Source: Meiothermus ruber DSM 1279 (GTDB taxonomy: Bacteria; Deinococcota; Deinococci; Deinococcales; Thermaceae). From it: a stretch of DNA of 64,000 nucleotides. Below are positions 29,995-39,087 of the stretch, piece after piece. The translations under genes and the position numbers were made by a program. The stretch spans positions 2,108,001-2,172,000 of the forward strand of contig NC_013946.1 of NCBI RefSeq assembly GCF_000024425.1, written 5' to 3'. The notes under the pieces were generated by a model that was not told the DNA's origin, did not search any database, and saw nothing but the letters and a program-made list of their open reading frames with translations. How positions within the stretch are numbered: position 1 is the first letter of the stretch; every line of letters begins with the position of its first letter.

Positions 29995-30303
29995 ATGGCA
30001 GAACCCGGTATCGACACCCTTCTGAGCCTGACCGATTCAAAGTACCGCCTAACCGTGGTGACGGCCAAGCGGGCTCAACAGCTTTTGCGTTACGACTTTA
30101 AGAACACCGTTCTGAGCCCCGACGAGTACCCCCGGATGCACACCCTGGAAGGCGACAAACCCGACCCCAACGCGGTCACCTGGGCCATGCAGGAGCTCAA
30201 AACCGGGCGGCTTCTCATCGGTGAAAACCTCATCGCTGAAGATCGGCTCACCAAATTCCTCGACCAGATGTACCCACGCGAGGTTATCGAGCCTGCCGAC
30301 TGA
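29995..30303 (+). CDS. rpoZ: RNA polymerase omega subunit
   Basis: A 102 aa protein that helps assemble RNA polymerase by binding the beta-prime subunit. It starts [20 protein letters not shown] and includes [12 protein letters not shown], the omega core, then the Thermus-type [17 protein letters not shown] and [16 protein letters not shown]. The ATG at 29995 follows AGAGG; the open frame to 29917 has no such signal and crosses the -10 element. Confidence 0.93.
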   Translation: MAEPGIDTLLSLTDSKYRLTVVTAKRAQQLLRYDFKNTVLSPDEYPRMHTLEGDKPDPNAVTWAMQELKTGRLLIGENLIAEDRLTKFLDQMYPREVIEPAD

Positions 30304-30396
30304 AACGCGTACTTGTAGGGTGTGGGCCGCCCTGCACAGCCCGCATCTTCATTCATTGAGCCAAAACCAAGAAAGCCTTTTTTGTCGCTATATTTT

Positions 30397-30426
30397 TTGG
30401 AACATTGCCGCGGAGCCCTGTATAAT
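30397..30426 (+). promoter_or_regulatory. Promoter of argR
   Basis: -35 TTGGAA (30397-30402), 18 bp spacer, -10 TATAAT (30421-30426, perfect consensus). The start would be about 20 bp before the argR ATG. The sequence just after the -10 contains TATTCA, similar to half an ARG box, so autoregulation is possible but not shown. Confidence 0.65.
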
Positions 30427-30452
30427 CTCAATTCGGTATTCAGGGAGTTGAT

Positions 30453-30911
30453 ATGGCAAGCAAGGAACAGAGGCACCGCGCTATCCAGGAAATTATCAGC
30501 CGCGAGAGCATTTCCACCCAGGCCCAGTTGGTGGAGCGGCTGCGCAAAATGAACTTCGACGTAACCCAGGCCACCGTAAGCCGGGATATCAGTGAATTGC
30601 GCCTGGTACGGGTTCCGCTAGGGCGGGGGAAGCACAAATACGCCCTGGCCCACCTCGAGCTCTCCGAAGATGTTATGGATGAATTACGGCGTATCTTCCC
30701 CACCTTCGTGCGGGACGTGGACCGTGGAGAGAACATCGTGGTATTGAAGGTCTCGGAGGGGCACGCTTCGGGTATTGCGCTCCTGATCGACCGGCTCCGG
30801 CGCGACGACATTGTGGGCACCATCGCCGGCGAGGATTCGATTCTGGTAGTTGGCCGCACCGTTCAGGCTGCCGAGGCCCTGCAAGAGGAGTTTGAGGCGC
30901 TCCTGACCTGA
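30453..30911 (+). CDS. argR: Arginine repressor ArgR
   Basis: A 152 aa regulator with an N-terminal winged helix ([35 protein letters not shown]) and a C-terminal arginine-binding and hexamerisation domain ([29 protein letters not shown]). It controls arginine synthesis and breakdown genes by binding ARG boxes when arginine is high. No arginine gene is in the window. It is followed by recN, the conserved argR-recN order seen in many bacteria. Confidence 0.94.
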   Translation: MASKEQRHRAIQEIISRESISTQAQLVERLRKMNFDVTQATVSRDISELRLVRVPLGRGKHKYALAHLELSEDVMDELRRIFPTFVRDVDRGENIVVLKVSEGHASGIALLIDRLRRDDIVGTIAGEDSILVVGRTVQAAEALQEEFEALLT

Positions 30912-30979
30912 GGTGCTGACCCCGCATCCGGCCTTCGTTCTGCTGGCAGCAAAACGAATGTGATACCCTGTGGCTAGGT

Positions 30980-32551
30980 ATGCTAGAGCGCCTCGAGGTG
31001 CAAAATTTGGCTGTTCTGGAGCAGGTGGCGCTCGATTTCAGCCCTGGGCTAACCGTGCTTACCGGTGAAACCGGCGCGGGCAAGAGTGTGCTGGTAGATG
31101 CCTTGTCGCTTCTGCTGGGCGAAAAGGCCGAAGGGCTGGTGCGCTCTGGGGCCGAAACCCTCCTGGTAACAGCCTTCTTTAACGGGAAAAGCCTCTCGCG
31201 CAAGGTGGCGCAGGGGCGCAGCACCGCCCGCATTGATGGGGAGGTGGTCAGCCTGCGAGAGTTGAGCGAGGAGACCGCCCAGCACCTAACCATCCATGCG
31301 CAGCACGCCTCGCTAACCCTCTTCAGTCGAAAAGCCCAGCGCAAACTGCTCGATTCCCAGGTCAAGCCAGACTTGCTGGTGCGCTACCAGAACGCCTACG
31401 GGCAGTATCAATCCATTCTGCGTGAGACGGAGCGGCTGGAAGCCGCGGCGCGCGAACGCGAGCGGAGGCTGGATATCCTGCGTTTTCAAATCGCAGAAAT
31501 CGACCAGGCCCGGCTGGTGGTGGGAGAAGAGGAGCAGCTCAAGCAAGAGGCGGAGCGCTTGCGGCACCTCGAGGCCCTGCGCGAACGGGTTTCAGCCGCT
31601 ATAAGCGCCCTGGGCGGGGAAGGCGACGCCCTGGGGCTGGTTACCCTGGCCTCGAGGGAGGTTAAAGCCGCAGGCCGGTTTGATGCCCATCTGGAAAGCC
31701 TGAGCCGCGACCTCGAGGCTGCCTTAGACGCGTTGCGGGCGGTGAGCCGCGAGCTAGAGGATTATCTGGAAAACCTCGAGGCCGACCCCCAGCGCCTCGA
31801 CGAGGTGGAGGCCCGGCTGGCCCTGATCGAGAAGCTGGGGCGCAAGTACGGTGAAGGCATCCCGGCCATCCTCGAGTTTGCCGAGACCGCCCGGCAGGAG
31901 CTGGTGGAGCTCGAGGGGGCCGAGGATCGGCTAAGCCAGCTCTATAGCCAAAAAGAAAATGCCTGGAAGGCGCTCCTGGAAGCAGGGCAGCAGCTTACCG
32001 AGGCCCGCACCCAGGCCGCAGAGGCTCTGTCGCGCAGGGTCGGCGAAGAAATACGGGCCCTGGGCATGCCGGCTGCACAGTTTCAAGTAGGTCTGGTGCC
32101 TTTGGAGCATCCAGGCCCCGAGGGGCTGGAGGAGGTGCAGTTGCTTTTTTCGGCCAACCCCGGCCTGGGCCTGGCCCCGCTGGAAAAGGCTGCCTCGGGC
32201 GGCGAGCTTTCGCGGGTCATGCTGGCCCTGGCCCTGTTGACCGGCACCGAGGCCGAAACGGTGGTGTTCGATGAGGTGGATGCCGGGGTAGGGGGTGAGG
32301 CCGCCTGGCAGGTGGCCGAGCGGCTGGCCCGGCTGGCCCAGGAGCGCCAGGTGCTGGTGGTGACCCACCTTCCACAAATTGCCGCTCGAGCCCAGAAGCA
32401 CTACCGGGTGGTCAAGCACGGTGCCAGTGTGGAAATTCAGCAGGTGCAGGATGAAGAACGGGTGCGCGAGCTAGCCCGGATGCTCTCGGGCAGCTACTCC
32501 GAGGCCGCCCTCGAGCACGCGCGCGAACTGCTGCTGGGCGTAAACTCGTAA
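30980..32551 (+). CDS. recN: DNA repair protein RecN
   Basis: This 523 aa SMC-like ATPase acts in double-strand break repair. It has Walker A GETGAGKS near residue 32, a long coiled coil (about residues 140-340, rich in Glu/Arg/Leu), the signature ASGGELSRVMLALAL and Walker B VVFDEVDAGVGGEAAW, then VVTHLPQIAARA. The ATG is 68 bp after argR. It ends 4 bp before the convergent marC stop. Confidence 0.95.
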   Translation: MLERLEVQNLAVLEQVALDFSPGLTVLTGETGAGKSVLVDALSLLLGEKAEGLVRSGAETLLVTAFFNGKSLSRKVAQGRSTARIDGEVVSLRELSEETAQHLTIHAQHASLTLFSRKAQRKLLDSQVKPDLLVRYQNAYGQYQSILRETERLEAAARERERRLDILRFQIAEIDQARLVVGEEEQLKQEAERLRHLEALRERVSAAISALGGEGDALGLVTLASREVKAAGRFDAHLESLSRDLEAALDALRAVSRELEDYLENLEADPQRLDEVEARLALIEKLGRKYGEGIPAILEFAETARQELVELEGAEDRLSQLYSQKENAWKALLEAGQQLTEARTQAAEALSRRVGEEIRALGMPAAQFQVGLVPLEHPGPEGLEEVQLLFSANPGLGLAPLEKAASGGELSRVMLALALLTGTEAETVVFDEVDAGVGGEAAWQVAERLARLAQERQVLVVTHLPQIAARAQKHYRVVKHGASVEIQQVQDEERVRELARMLSGSYSEAALEHARELLLGVNS

Positions 32552-32555
32552 CCGT

Positions 32556-33176
32556 TTAGCCGAGCTTGAGCAAAACCCGCATCCCATCGGCCACGTACTG
32601 CACGGCCAGCGCGGCCAGCAGGATGCCCAGCACCCGGGTGATCACGTTGATACCGGTGCGGCCCAGCGAACTCGAGAACTTGAGCGCGGCCCTGAGCGAC
32701 CAGTAGGTCAGAAACAGCACCAGCGCGGCCATGGCCAGCACCACCACGAACCCCCATATTCCCCCTGGGGCCGACCCGGTGAGGATCAGCACCCCCGCCA
32801 GGGTGCCGGGCCCAGCGATGAGGGGGATGGCCAGGGGAAAGACCGAGATATCGGTTCGGGCCTGGGACTCGGCGTGCTCCTCGTCGGTCTCGCGCTCGAG
32901 CTGGGCGTTGATCATGTCCAGGGCGATTTTGAACAGCAGCAACCCCCCGGCCACCTTGAGGGCCTCGAGGCTGATGCCCAGGTGGCGGAGGATCACCCCA
33001 CCCAGTATGGCAAAGCCCAGTATCAGGAGCCCGGCAACCAGGGTAGAGCGCAGGGCAATTTTCTTCTGCTCCTGGTAGCTACGAACACCGACCAACCCCA
33101 AAAAAAGCGGGATCAGGCCGATAGGGTCTATCAGCACAAACAGGGTCAGAAAAGCCTTGATAGCAAACTCAACCAT
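32556..33176 (-). CDS. MarC-family integral membrane protein
   Basis: A 206 aa protein with six predicted membrane helices in the MarC/NAAT family: FLTLFVLIDPIGLIPLFLG, GISLEALKVAGGLLLFKIALDM, FPLAIPLIAGPGTLAGVLIL and TRVLGILLAALAVQYVADG. The real function is unsettled; some relatives transport amino acids, and the old link to multiple antibiotic resistance was not upheld. It is convergent with recN and divergent from the EF-G-like gene (118 bp). Confidence 0.87.
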   Translation of the reverse strand: MVEFAIKAFLTLFVLIDPIGLIPLFLGLVGVRSYQEQKKIALRSTLVAGLLILGFAILGGVILRHLGISLEALKVAGGLLLFKIALDMINAQLERETDEEHAESQARTDISVFPLAIPLIAGPGTLAGVLILTGSAPGGIWGFVVVLAMAALVLFLTYWSLRAALKFSSSLGRTGINVITRVLGILLAALAVQYVADGMRVLLKLG

Positions 33177-33294
33177 GGGCAGGGGGATCCTTCGACAATC
33201 CCTACAACAAAAAGCAAGTCTAGCATACGTTCCCAGGTATTGGGTATTTTTGTCTCCTCCAAAGCCTTATACTGAGGCCACAAGGAGGTCAACC

Positions 33295-35265
33295 ATGATT
33301 CGCACTGTCGCCCTCGTGGGGCACAGCGGCAGCGGTAAAACCACCCTTGGTGAGGCGCTTCTGTACTTCACCGGGGGCAAGGATCGCATGGGCAAGGTAG
33401 AAGAGGGCAGCACCACCTCCGACTACACCCCGGAGGAAAAAGCCCACCGGGTCTCGGTTCGCACGGCGGTGCTGCCCCTGACCTACCAGGGACACCGCGT
33501 TTACCTGCTCGACGCCCCAGGCTACAGCGATTTTGTGGGTGAAATTCGGGGTGCCATGGAGGCCGCCGACTCGGCGGTGGTGGCGGTTTCGGCAGAAGCA
33601 GGGGTGCAGATTGGCACCGAGCGGGCCTGGACGGTGGCCGAGCGGCTGGAGCTGCCCCGGATGGTGGTGGTCACCAAGCTGGAAAAAGGGGGCGATTTCT
33701 TTGCGCTGATCGAGGATCTGCGCTCCACGCTAGGGCACATCCTCCCGGCCCACCTGCCGCTTTATGAAAACGGGCAGTGGGTTGGGCTGATTGACGTGCT
33801 GCACGACCGGGCCTTCCGCTACGACAAGGGCCGCCCGGTGATTACCAGCATTCCCGAAGACCAGAAAGCCCAGGTCGAAAAATACCGTAACGAAGCCCGC
33901 GAGGCCATCATCGAGACCGATGAAAGCCTGCTGGAGAAGTACCTCGAGGGCGGCGAAGTGGAGGAGGTGGCCCTCTCGAGGGCCTTCCACGAGGCCGTGC
34001 GCAAAGGCCAGGTTTTCCCGGTCGCCATCGGCTCTGCGGGGGCGCTGATTGGGCTGGATATGCTGCTCGACCTGTTCCTCGAGGCCCTCCCCTCCCCCGA
34101 AGAGTGCTGGGGACAGGGCAGCCCAGCCGCCAAGGTGTTCAAAGTGCAGGTGGATCCCTTCATGGGGCAGGTGGCCTTTGCCCGGCTGTACCGCGGCCAG
34201 CTCAGGGCCGGCGACACCTTGCAGTCAGATAATGGCACGGTTCGGCTGGCCCACCTCTACACCGCCAAAGGCAAGGATTTAATCGAGCTCGAGGAGGCCG
34301 AGGCCGGAACCATCCTGGCCCTGCCCAAAGCCGATAGCCTGCACAAAGGCATGGAACTCTGGCAGGGGGAACGCCTGGAGTTGCCCTCGGCCCGCCTGCC
34401 CGACCCGGTGGCAATGGTGGCTATTACGCCCGAGTCGCGTGCCGACGAGGCCAAACTCGGCGACGCCCTGCGCAAACTGCTGGAAGAGGATCCCAGCTTG
34501 AAGTTCGAGCGCAACCCGGAAACTGGTGAACAAATTCTGTGGGGCATGGGCGACCTGCACCTCGAGACCGCCAAGGAACGCCTGGCCGACTATGGGGTCA
34601 AAATCATCAGCCGCCCCCCAAAAATCCCCTACCGGGAGACCATCCGCAAGAAGGCCGAAGGGCAGGGCAAACACAAAAAGCAAACCGGCGGGCACGGGCA
34701 GTACGGCGATGTCTGGCTGCGGCTGGAGCCCCACCCCGACTACGAGTTTGTCTGGGAGATTACCGGCGGGGTGATCCCTACCAAGTACATGGAATCAGTA
34801 GAGGCAGGCATCAAGGAAGCTGCCAAAACCGGGCCGCTGGCGGGTTATCCGGTCATCGGCTTCCGGGCTGTGGTGTACCACGGCTCCTACCACGAGGTGG
34901 ACAGCTCGGATATGGCCTTCCAACTGGCCGCCCAGTTGGCCTTCCGAAACGTGGTCACCCAGGCCAGCCCCACCCTGCTGGAGCCCATCTACACCCTGAA
35001 GATTTTTGTTCCCCAGGATCGGGTGGGCGATGTTATATCGGATATGCAGTCCCGGCGTGGGCGCATCCTGGGCATGGATCAGGAAGGCGCCCTGACCGTG
35101 GTGAGCGCCGAGGCTCCTCTGGCTGAGTTGCTCGAGTACAGCCGCACCCTGTCGGGGCTCACCCAGGGCACCGGCGCGTACAGCCTCGAGTTCTCCCACT
35201 ACGCCGAGGTGCCCCCCCACCTGGCCCAGAAGGTGATCGCCGAACGGCAGAAAGCTGAAGCCTAG
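33295..35265 (+). CDS. Elongation factor G-like GTPase (EF-G-2 type)
   Basis: A 656 aa translation-factor GTPase with all EF-G domains: G1 GHSGSGKTT (residues 9-17), switch-like GSTTSDYTPEEKAHRVSV, G3 DAPGYSDF, domain II from about residue 270, domains III-V including KKQTGGHGQYGDVWLRLEP and RRGRILGMDQEGALTVVSAEAP. It resembles the second EF-G-like protein of Thermus. The G4 motif is VTKLEKGGD instead of NKxD, an unusual change at the guanine-specificity loop. Start ATG 33295 follows AAGGAGG; the open frame to 33157 overlaps marC. A -10 TATACT is at 33268-33273. Confidence 0.88.
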   Translation: MIRTVALVGHSGSGKTTLGEALLYFTGGKDRMGKVEEGSTTSDYTPEEKAHRVSVRTAVLPLTYQGHRVYLLDAPGYSDFVGEIRGAMEAADSAVVAVSAEAGVQIGTERAWTVAERLELPRMVVVTKLEKGGDFFALIEDLRSTLGHILPAHLPLYENGQWVGLIDVLHDRAFRYDKGRPVITSIPEDQKAQVEKYRNEAREAIIETDESLLEKYLEGGEVEEVALSRAFHEAVRKGQVFPVAIGSAGALIGLDMLLDLFLEALPSPEECWGQGSPAAKVFKVQVDPFMGQVAFARLYRGQLRAGDTLQSDNGTVRLAHLYTAKGKDLIELEEAEAGTILALPKADSLHKGMELWQGERLELPSARLPDPVAMVAITPESRADEAKLGDALRKLLEEDPSLKFERNPETGEQILWGMGDLHLETAKERLADYGVKIISRPPKIPYRETIRKKAEGQGKHKKQTGGHGQYGDVWLRLEPHPDYEFVWEITGGVIPTKYMESVEAGIKEAAKTGPLAGYPVIGFRAVVYHGSYHEVDSSDMAFQLAAQLAFRNVVTQASPTLLEPIYTLKIFVPQDRVGDVISDMQSRRGRILGMDQEGALTVVSAEAPLAELLEYSRTLSGLTQGTGAYSLEFSHYAEVPPHLAQKVIAERQKAEA

Positions 35266-35278
35266 ACCCAGCCCTAAA

Positions 35279-35304
35279 AGACCACAGCCTCTGGGGCCTG
35301 GTCT
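35279..35304 (+). terminator. Hairpin after the EF-G-like gene
   Basis: AGACCA (35279-35284) pairs with TGGTCT (35299-35304), with GCC/GGC pairing inside. It lies 13 bp after the stop and just before the next gene. No T-tract follows, so termination may be weak. Confidence 0.35.
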
Positions 35305-35310
35305 AGTAAC

Positions 35311-36741
35311 ATGGGAATCATGGCCCGCTTGATGATTTTTCTGCTGTTACTGCTCGGCCCGGCCCTGGCTCAGAACCTCATCGCACTGGCCCCCCCAGGG
35401 GCGGTGGCCGGCTTTTACCTGAACGATCTGCGCGGTAGCCGTTACCTGAGCGGGCTGGCCGCCGACTGGAAGCAGAGCGGGATGGAAGCCCTGCTCAACC
35501 GCGAACTGCGGCAACAAGCTGGTTCCGACGCAGCGCTTCTGGGAATTGCCGCCGGAGGCCTGGCAGCAGCGCTTTATACCGATGGCTTTTTTGTGATTGC
35601 CCGCCCCAGCGCCGAGGCCATGCAGGCCCTGCGCCGCGAGGCCAAAGGCCTGCGGGCCCAGGGCGGCTGGCTGGTGGGGGGGGACGGCGAGGTCGAGATG
35701 GGCTTCAGCCGCGAGCTGGTGTTTATGGCCTCCCCCAAGTACGCCCGCCTGTTCTTACAGAACCGGCGGGGCCTGCAAGCCCCGGTGCGGGGGGATCTTG
35801 TGCTGTGGGGCAGCCTTCCACAAAGCCTCGTTCGAGGCCTGGGTCTGCCCCCTCGAGCCCTGGGGGCCATCCAAACCTTCCGTCGCTTTAGCTATGCCAT
35901 CCAGCTTACAGCCGGCGGCTACACCGATGAGGCCCGCCTGGAGCTAAACCCCAGCGCCGATCCCGCCCTGGCCAACCTGTTGTTGCCCAAAACACAACCC
36001 TACAACGCAGCCGATCTGCCCAGGGGCCTCTCGGTCTCGACGGGGGTGTTTGACCTCAGCCGGCTGGGGGCCTACCTGCCCGGCTTGCTGCGGGAGTTTG
36101 ACCTGCGCCTCAGCCTAGACCTGAGGGCGTTTGGGGCCCGCTTCGCAACCGTAACGGTGCAAGGGCCGCCCCCTGCGCGGGACGGACTGGGCGAGGGCCT
36201 GCTGGGTCACAGCCTGATCTACTGGGAGCTGCGCGATCCCCCGACGGCCGAGGCCAACTTACTGGCGCTGCTGCAAAGCCTGGCGGCCTTCTCGAGCCCC
36301 GAGGGCCAGGGCGGTTTCAAGGTGCTGGGCAACGAGGGTGAGTTCAAGGCCGTGGAGGTGGGGCTGGGTGGGGTGCTGTACTACAAGCTCGAGGCCAACC
36401 GGCTGATCCTAGCCACCAGCAAAAGCGCCCTGGCCGCCGTCAAAAACCCCACCTGGCGCACAGATCCGGGCTTCCAGCGCTTCCGCGTGCGCATACCCGC
36501 CAACGCGGTGAGCTATACCTTCACCAACCAGGGGGCCATCCTGCAGCAACAGTTTGGGTCGCTGAGCGAGCTGCTGCCGCTTACCATTGGCGATCAGGCC
36601 GACGCGCTCGAGCGCGAAATAGTGGATTCCTTTACCAATTTCCTCGAGCGGGTGGGTCAGCGCTTTGGGCTGGGGCTTTCCTATACGGTGGTCGAAGGCA
36701 ACACCCTGGTGGGCCGCGGCTTCTACGAGGTGCGCTGGTAA
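35311..36741 (+). CDS. Secreted protein of unknown function (DUF3352-like)
   Basis: A 476 aa protein with a signal peptide (MARLMIFLLLLLGPALAQ). The mature part reads like envelope DUF3352-type proteins: two repeated alpha/beta segments with APPGAVAGFYLNDLRGSRY near the N-terminus, GFFVIARPSAEAMQALRREA, LVFMASPKYARLFLQNRRGL, and a second block AVEVGLGGVLYYKLEANRLILATSKSALAAVKN. I do not recognise a catalytic motif. Start choice lies between ATG 35311 and ATG 35320; the latter gives a cleaner signal peptide. Confidence 0.75.
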   Translation: MGIMARLMIFLLLLLGPALAQNLIALAPPGAVAGFYLNDLRGSRYLSGLAADWKQSGMEALLNRELRQQAGSDAALLGIAAGGLAAALYTDGFFVIARPSAEAMQALRREAKGLRAQGGWLVGGDGEVEMGFSRELVFMASPKYARLFLQNRRGLQAPVRGDLVLWGSLPQSLVRGLGLPPRALGAIQTFRRFSYAIQLTAGGYTDEARLELNPSADPALANLLLPKTQPYNAADLPRGLSVSTGVFDLSRLGAYLPGLLREFDLRLSLDLRAFGARFATVTVQGPPPARDGLGEGLLGHSLIYWELRDPPTAEANLLALLQSLAAFSSPEGQGGFKVLGNEGEFKAVEVGLGGVLYYKLEANRLILATSKSALAAVKNPTWRTDPGFQRFRVRIPANAVSYTFTNQGAILQQQFGSLSELLPLTIGDQADALEREIVDSFTNFLERVGQRFGLGLSYTVVEGNTLVGRGFYEVRW

Positions 36742-36774
36742 ACCAGCTTAAACCCGAGTACGGGCATTCTTTAG

Positions 36775-36803
36775 TCGACCAATTCGCTCCATCGCCCTAT
36801 GCT
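36775..36803 (+). promoter_or_regulatory. Promoter of the vWA protein gene, near-leaderless
   Basis: -35-like TCGACC (36775-36780), 17 bp spacer, -10 TATGCT (36798-36803), then 6 bp to the GTG start at 36810. AGAGG between them could serve as a ribosome binding site only if transcription began earlier. Confidence 0.45.
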
Positions 36804-36809
36804 AAGAGG

Positions 36810-38228
36810 GTGCAGGTTGCGTTTGGTCTGCCCTGGCCCCTGCTGTTGCTACCCCTGGTACTGGGGCTGGTGTGGTTGTGGTACCGGCGCCGGCAGCCTC
36901 CGCTGCGCAACGCCGCCGGGCTATGGCTCTGGCAAAAAGCCATCCGCAAAGGCCGGGCCCGCCGCCGCTTCGACCTGCGGCTCGCCATGCTGCTGCTGGC
37001 GGCCCTGCTGGCTGGGCTCGCCCTGACCGCGCCCCGGGTCTCGCTGGATCGTCCGGGTGAGCTGGTTCTGGTGCTGGACGTCTCGGCCTCGATGGCGGCC
37101 ACCGACGTAGCCCCCAGCCGCCTCGAGCGCGCGAAAACCCTGGCCCGTGAACGCCTGGCGGCCTCCCCTCGAGCGGTTCTGGTCGTTGCCAGCAGCCAGG
37201 TGCAGACCTTTGGCCCCGCCCCAGGGCGCAGCCTGCTAAACCAACTGGCAAACCTCCAGCCGGCAGCAACCGGCGCCGACCTGCCAGCGGCCATTGCCAG
37301 GGGCCGGGCCCAGCTGCCCAGTGCCCCGGTGCTGACCATTACGGATCAACCCCCCCCACCCCAGACCGACGGCTACCTCAACGTGGCCGGCAACGGTAGC
37401 AATGTGGGCATCACCGCTATTGGGCCCGGCTTTGTGGCGCTGGCCAATGCAGGGCCCGGGCTGTGGCGGGGCGAGGTGCTGGTGGATGGTCGGCGCTATA
37501 CGCTCGAGGTGCCAGCCAGCGGCTACGCCAGCCTCGAGGTACCCTCGAGCACGCCCTCTGCGCGCATCGTTGGGAGCGACGCCCTGGCCCTGGACAACGA
37601 GGCCGGCTTTTCCAGGCGGCTGGTACGGGTCGAGGTATCGGGCCGCTCACCGGCCCTCGAGCGCCTCCTGGCGCTGCTGGGCACCAGCCGGGGCAGCCCC
37701 GCTGAGATCGCCTTCGAGATCGGCACACCCCGCCGTTCACCCAGCCGTTTCACGGTGTTTTTTGCTGAACAAGCCCGCGGACAGGCCCCGGTTTTCGATG
37801 TGGAGCGCACCCTCCCCTACCTGCGGGGGGTCGAGCTGGTGGGCTACAGCCTGCGCATCCCACCCCGCCCAGAGGCCCCTGGCTGGCGGCCCCTGGCCTC
37901 CAGCGAGACCGGTCAGGCCCTGGCCTGGTACCACCCCAACGGGCTGTACCTGCCCCCCGCCGAAAGCCTGCAAGACCTCCCGGCCTTTCCGGTGCTGCTC
38001 TACAACCTGATCGCCCCCCGGGGCGAGCTCCGGCGGGGGCTTCTCAACGCTAACGAAACCCTGCTGCCCCGCCCCAGCCCCGACCGGCCCTTACCCCCCG
38101 CGCTTACCGTAGAGATGGCCCCCTGGTTGGCCCTGCTGGCCGCGCTGGTGCTGGCAGCAGAGTTTTATCTTTTCCAGTACCGGCCGTTGCGTGGCCGCCT
38201 GCAAGCCCCTGTGGCGCAACACCCTTAA
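36810..38228 (+). CDS. Membrane protein with BatA-like N-terminus and vWA domain
   Basis: This 472 aa protein starts at GTG 36810. It has an N-terminal membrane segment (LLLLPLVLGLVWLWYRRR), a second at residues about 58-73, then a von Willebrand A domain with the MIDAS start VLVLDVSASMAATDVAPSRLERAK. The domain is short and the later threonine and aspartate of a full MIDAS are not clear (TITDQPPPP may fill in). A third membrane helix sits near the C-terminus (WLALLAALVLAAEFYLF). The layout matches the BatA/DUF58-associated 'N-terminal double-transmembrane' family that works with MoxR ATPases. A moxR gene is 9 kb away in this window. Confidence 0.78.
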   Translation: MQVAFGLPWPLLLLPLVLGLVWLWYRRRQPPLRNAAGLWLWQKAIRKGRARRRFDLRLAMLLLAALLAGLALTAPRVSLDRPGELVLVLDVSASMAATDVAPSRLERAKTLARERLAASPRAVLVVASSQVQTFGPAPGRSLLNQLANLQPAATGADLPAAIARGRAQLPSAPVLTITDQPPPPQTDGYLNVAGNGSNVGITAIGPGFVALANAGPGLWRGEVLVDGRRYTLEVPASGYASLEVPSSTPSARIVGSDALALDNEAGFSRRLVRVEVSGRSPALERLLALLGTSRGSPAEIAFEIGTPRRSPSRFTVFFAEQARGQAPVFDVERTLPYLRGVELVGYSLRIPPRPEAPGWRPLASSETGQALAWYHPNGLYLPPAESLQDLPAFPVLLYNLIAPRGELRRGLLNANETLLPRPSPDRPLPPALTVEMAPWLALLAALVLAAEFYLFQYRPLRGRLQAPVAQHP

Positions 38229-38231
38229 AGG

Positions 38232-38255
38232 AAAAAACCCGTGCGGTTGCACGGG
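38232..38255 (-). terminator. Rho-independent terminator of ssrA
   Basis: Minus-strand RNA CCCGTGC-AACC-GCACGGG, a perfect 7 bp stem, is followed directly by TTTTTT. It lies 7 bp after the tmRNA CCA end. Confidence 0.9.
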
Positions 38256-38262
38256 CGACATT

Positions 38263-38618
38263 TGGTGGAGGCGGCGAGAGTCGAACTCGCGTCCAGAAGC
38301 CTATCCAGCAGACATCTACGTGTGTAGTTGGTGTTTAGTTGTCGTTCAGGCTTGCGCCACCAACAGCGGGCCTGAACCAAGCTCCGCGAAGGGTTCGCTC
38401 TTGGCTACGGAGCCTTGCCTCGAGCTAGCCGACTTTGGATCGTTCATTCAGTACGCCATCGGCTGGGCTTCTGAAGAACGTCGCTGGCTTAAGCAGCGAG
38501 GGCGTAGCTGTTGCTACGGACGTTGCCAGTTATGGCTTTGCCCATTTTTACGAGGCCATGGGCTACCTCGACACGCCGTACTGCCTTCAAGAGCCCCTGT
38601 CGAAACCGGAACGCCCCC
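38263..38618 (-). ncRNA. ssrA: Transfer-messenger RNA
   Basis: The RNA of about 356 nt rescues stalled ribosomes with SmpB. Its 5' end GGGGGCG pairs with CGCCTCC next to the encoded ACCA 3' end (acceptor stem, one G-U). GGTTTCGACAGGGG follows the 5' strand and GAGTTCGACTCTCGC forms the T-arm, both tmRNA hallmarks. The tag reading frame ends ...YALAA-TAA; with a Gly resume codon the tag is GNVRSNSYALAA (12 residues). The YALAA end is the usual protease-recognition tail. The choice of resume codon is my reading. Pseudoknot regions follow downstream. A promoter and terminator flank it. Confidence 0.95.
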
Positions 38619-38630
38619 AGGCAAACATAT

Positions 38631-38659
38631 ACTGTAACAGACTTCTTGCTTTTTGTAAA
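38631..38659 (-). promoter_or_regulatory. Promoter of ssrA
   Basis: Minus strand -35 TTTACA (38654-38659), 17 bp spacer, -10 TACAGT (38631-38636), 12 bp before the mature 5' end. It overlaps the upstream region of the divergent thioesterase gene, where TTGCTT (38646-38651) and TAGGCT (38667-38672) may act in the plus direction with a leaderless start. Confidence 0.65.
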
Positions 38660-38679
38660 GGTGCGGTAGGCTATAAGCC

Positions 38680-39087
38680 ATGAGCAAGATCGACCCCACC
38701 CAGCTCGAGCGCGACTCACTGGTCAAAACCCTGGGCATCCGCATCCTGGAAGCCACCCCCCAAAAAGTGGTGGCCGAGATGGAGGTAACCCCCAGGCTGC
38801 ACCAGCCCTTTGGCTACCTACACGGCGGGGCCTCGGTGGCGCTGGCCGAGACGGTGGCCAGCATCGGTGCGTACCTGGCCGCCCCCGAGGGCCATACCAG
38901 CTTTGGCATGGAAATAAACGCCAACCACCTGCGCTCCATGCAGTCCGGCAAGGTCACAGCCACCGGCACTCCCCTGCACAGCGGCCGCACCACAGCCGTC
39001 TGGAGCGTGGAGATTCGTGACGAGCAGGGGCGTTTGGTCTGCATCTCCCGCTGCACCTTAGCCATCACTCCTATGCGTGCGGGTTGA
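38680..39087 (+). CDS. Hotdog-fold thioesterase (PaaI/YdiI-like)
   Basis: A 135 aa single hotdog domain that hydrolyses an acyl- or aryl-CoA thioester. The helix and strand pattern PRLHQPFGYLHGGASVALAETVAS is the PaaI/YdiI signature, with the catalytic acidic residue in ALAETVAS. EINANHLRSMQSGKVTATGTPLHSGRTTAVW also matches the family. The substrate is unknown; menaquinone precursor (DHNA-CoA) and phenylacetyl-type CoA esters are the usual options. It is divergent from ssrA. Its stop codon overlaps the -35 of the aromatic operon promoter. Confidence 0.88.
   Translation: MSKIDPTQLERDSLVKTLGIRILEATPQKVVAEMEVTPRLHQPFGYLHGGASVALAETVASIGAYLAAPEGHTSFGMEINANHLRSMQSGKVTATGTPLHSGRTTAVWSVEIRDEQGRLVCISRCTLAITPMRAG

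Noticed and set aside
38435-38683. Small frames on the plus strand of the ssrA locus
   Set aside because: The sequence is a tmRNA gene on the minus strand; these frames have no start signals.
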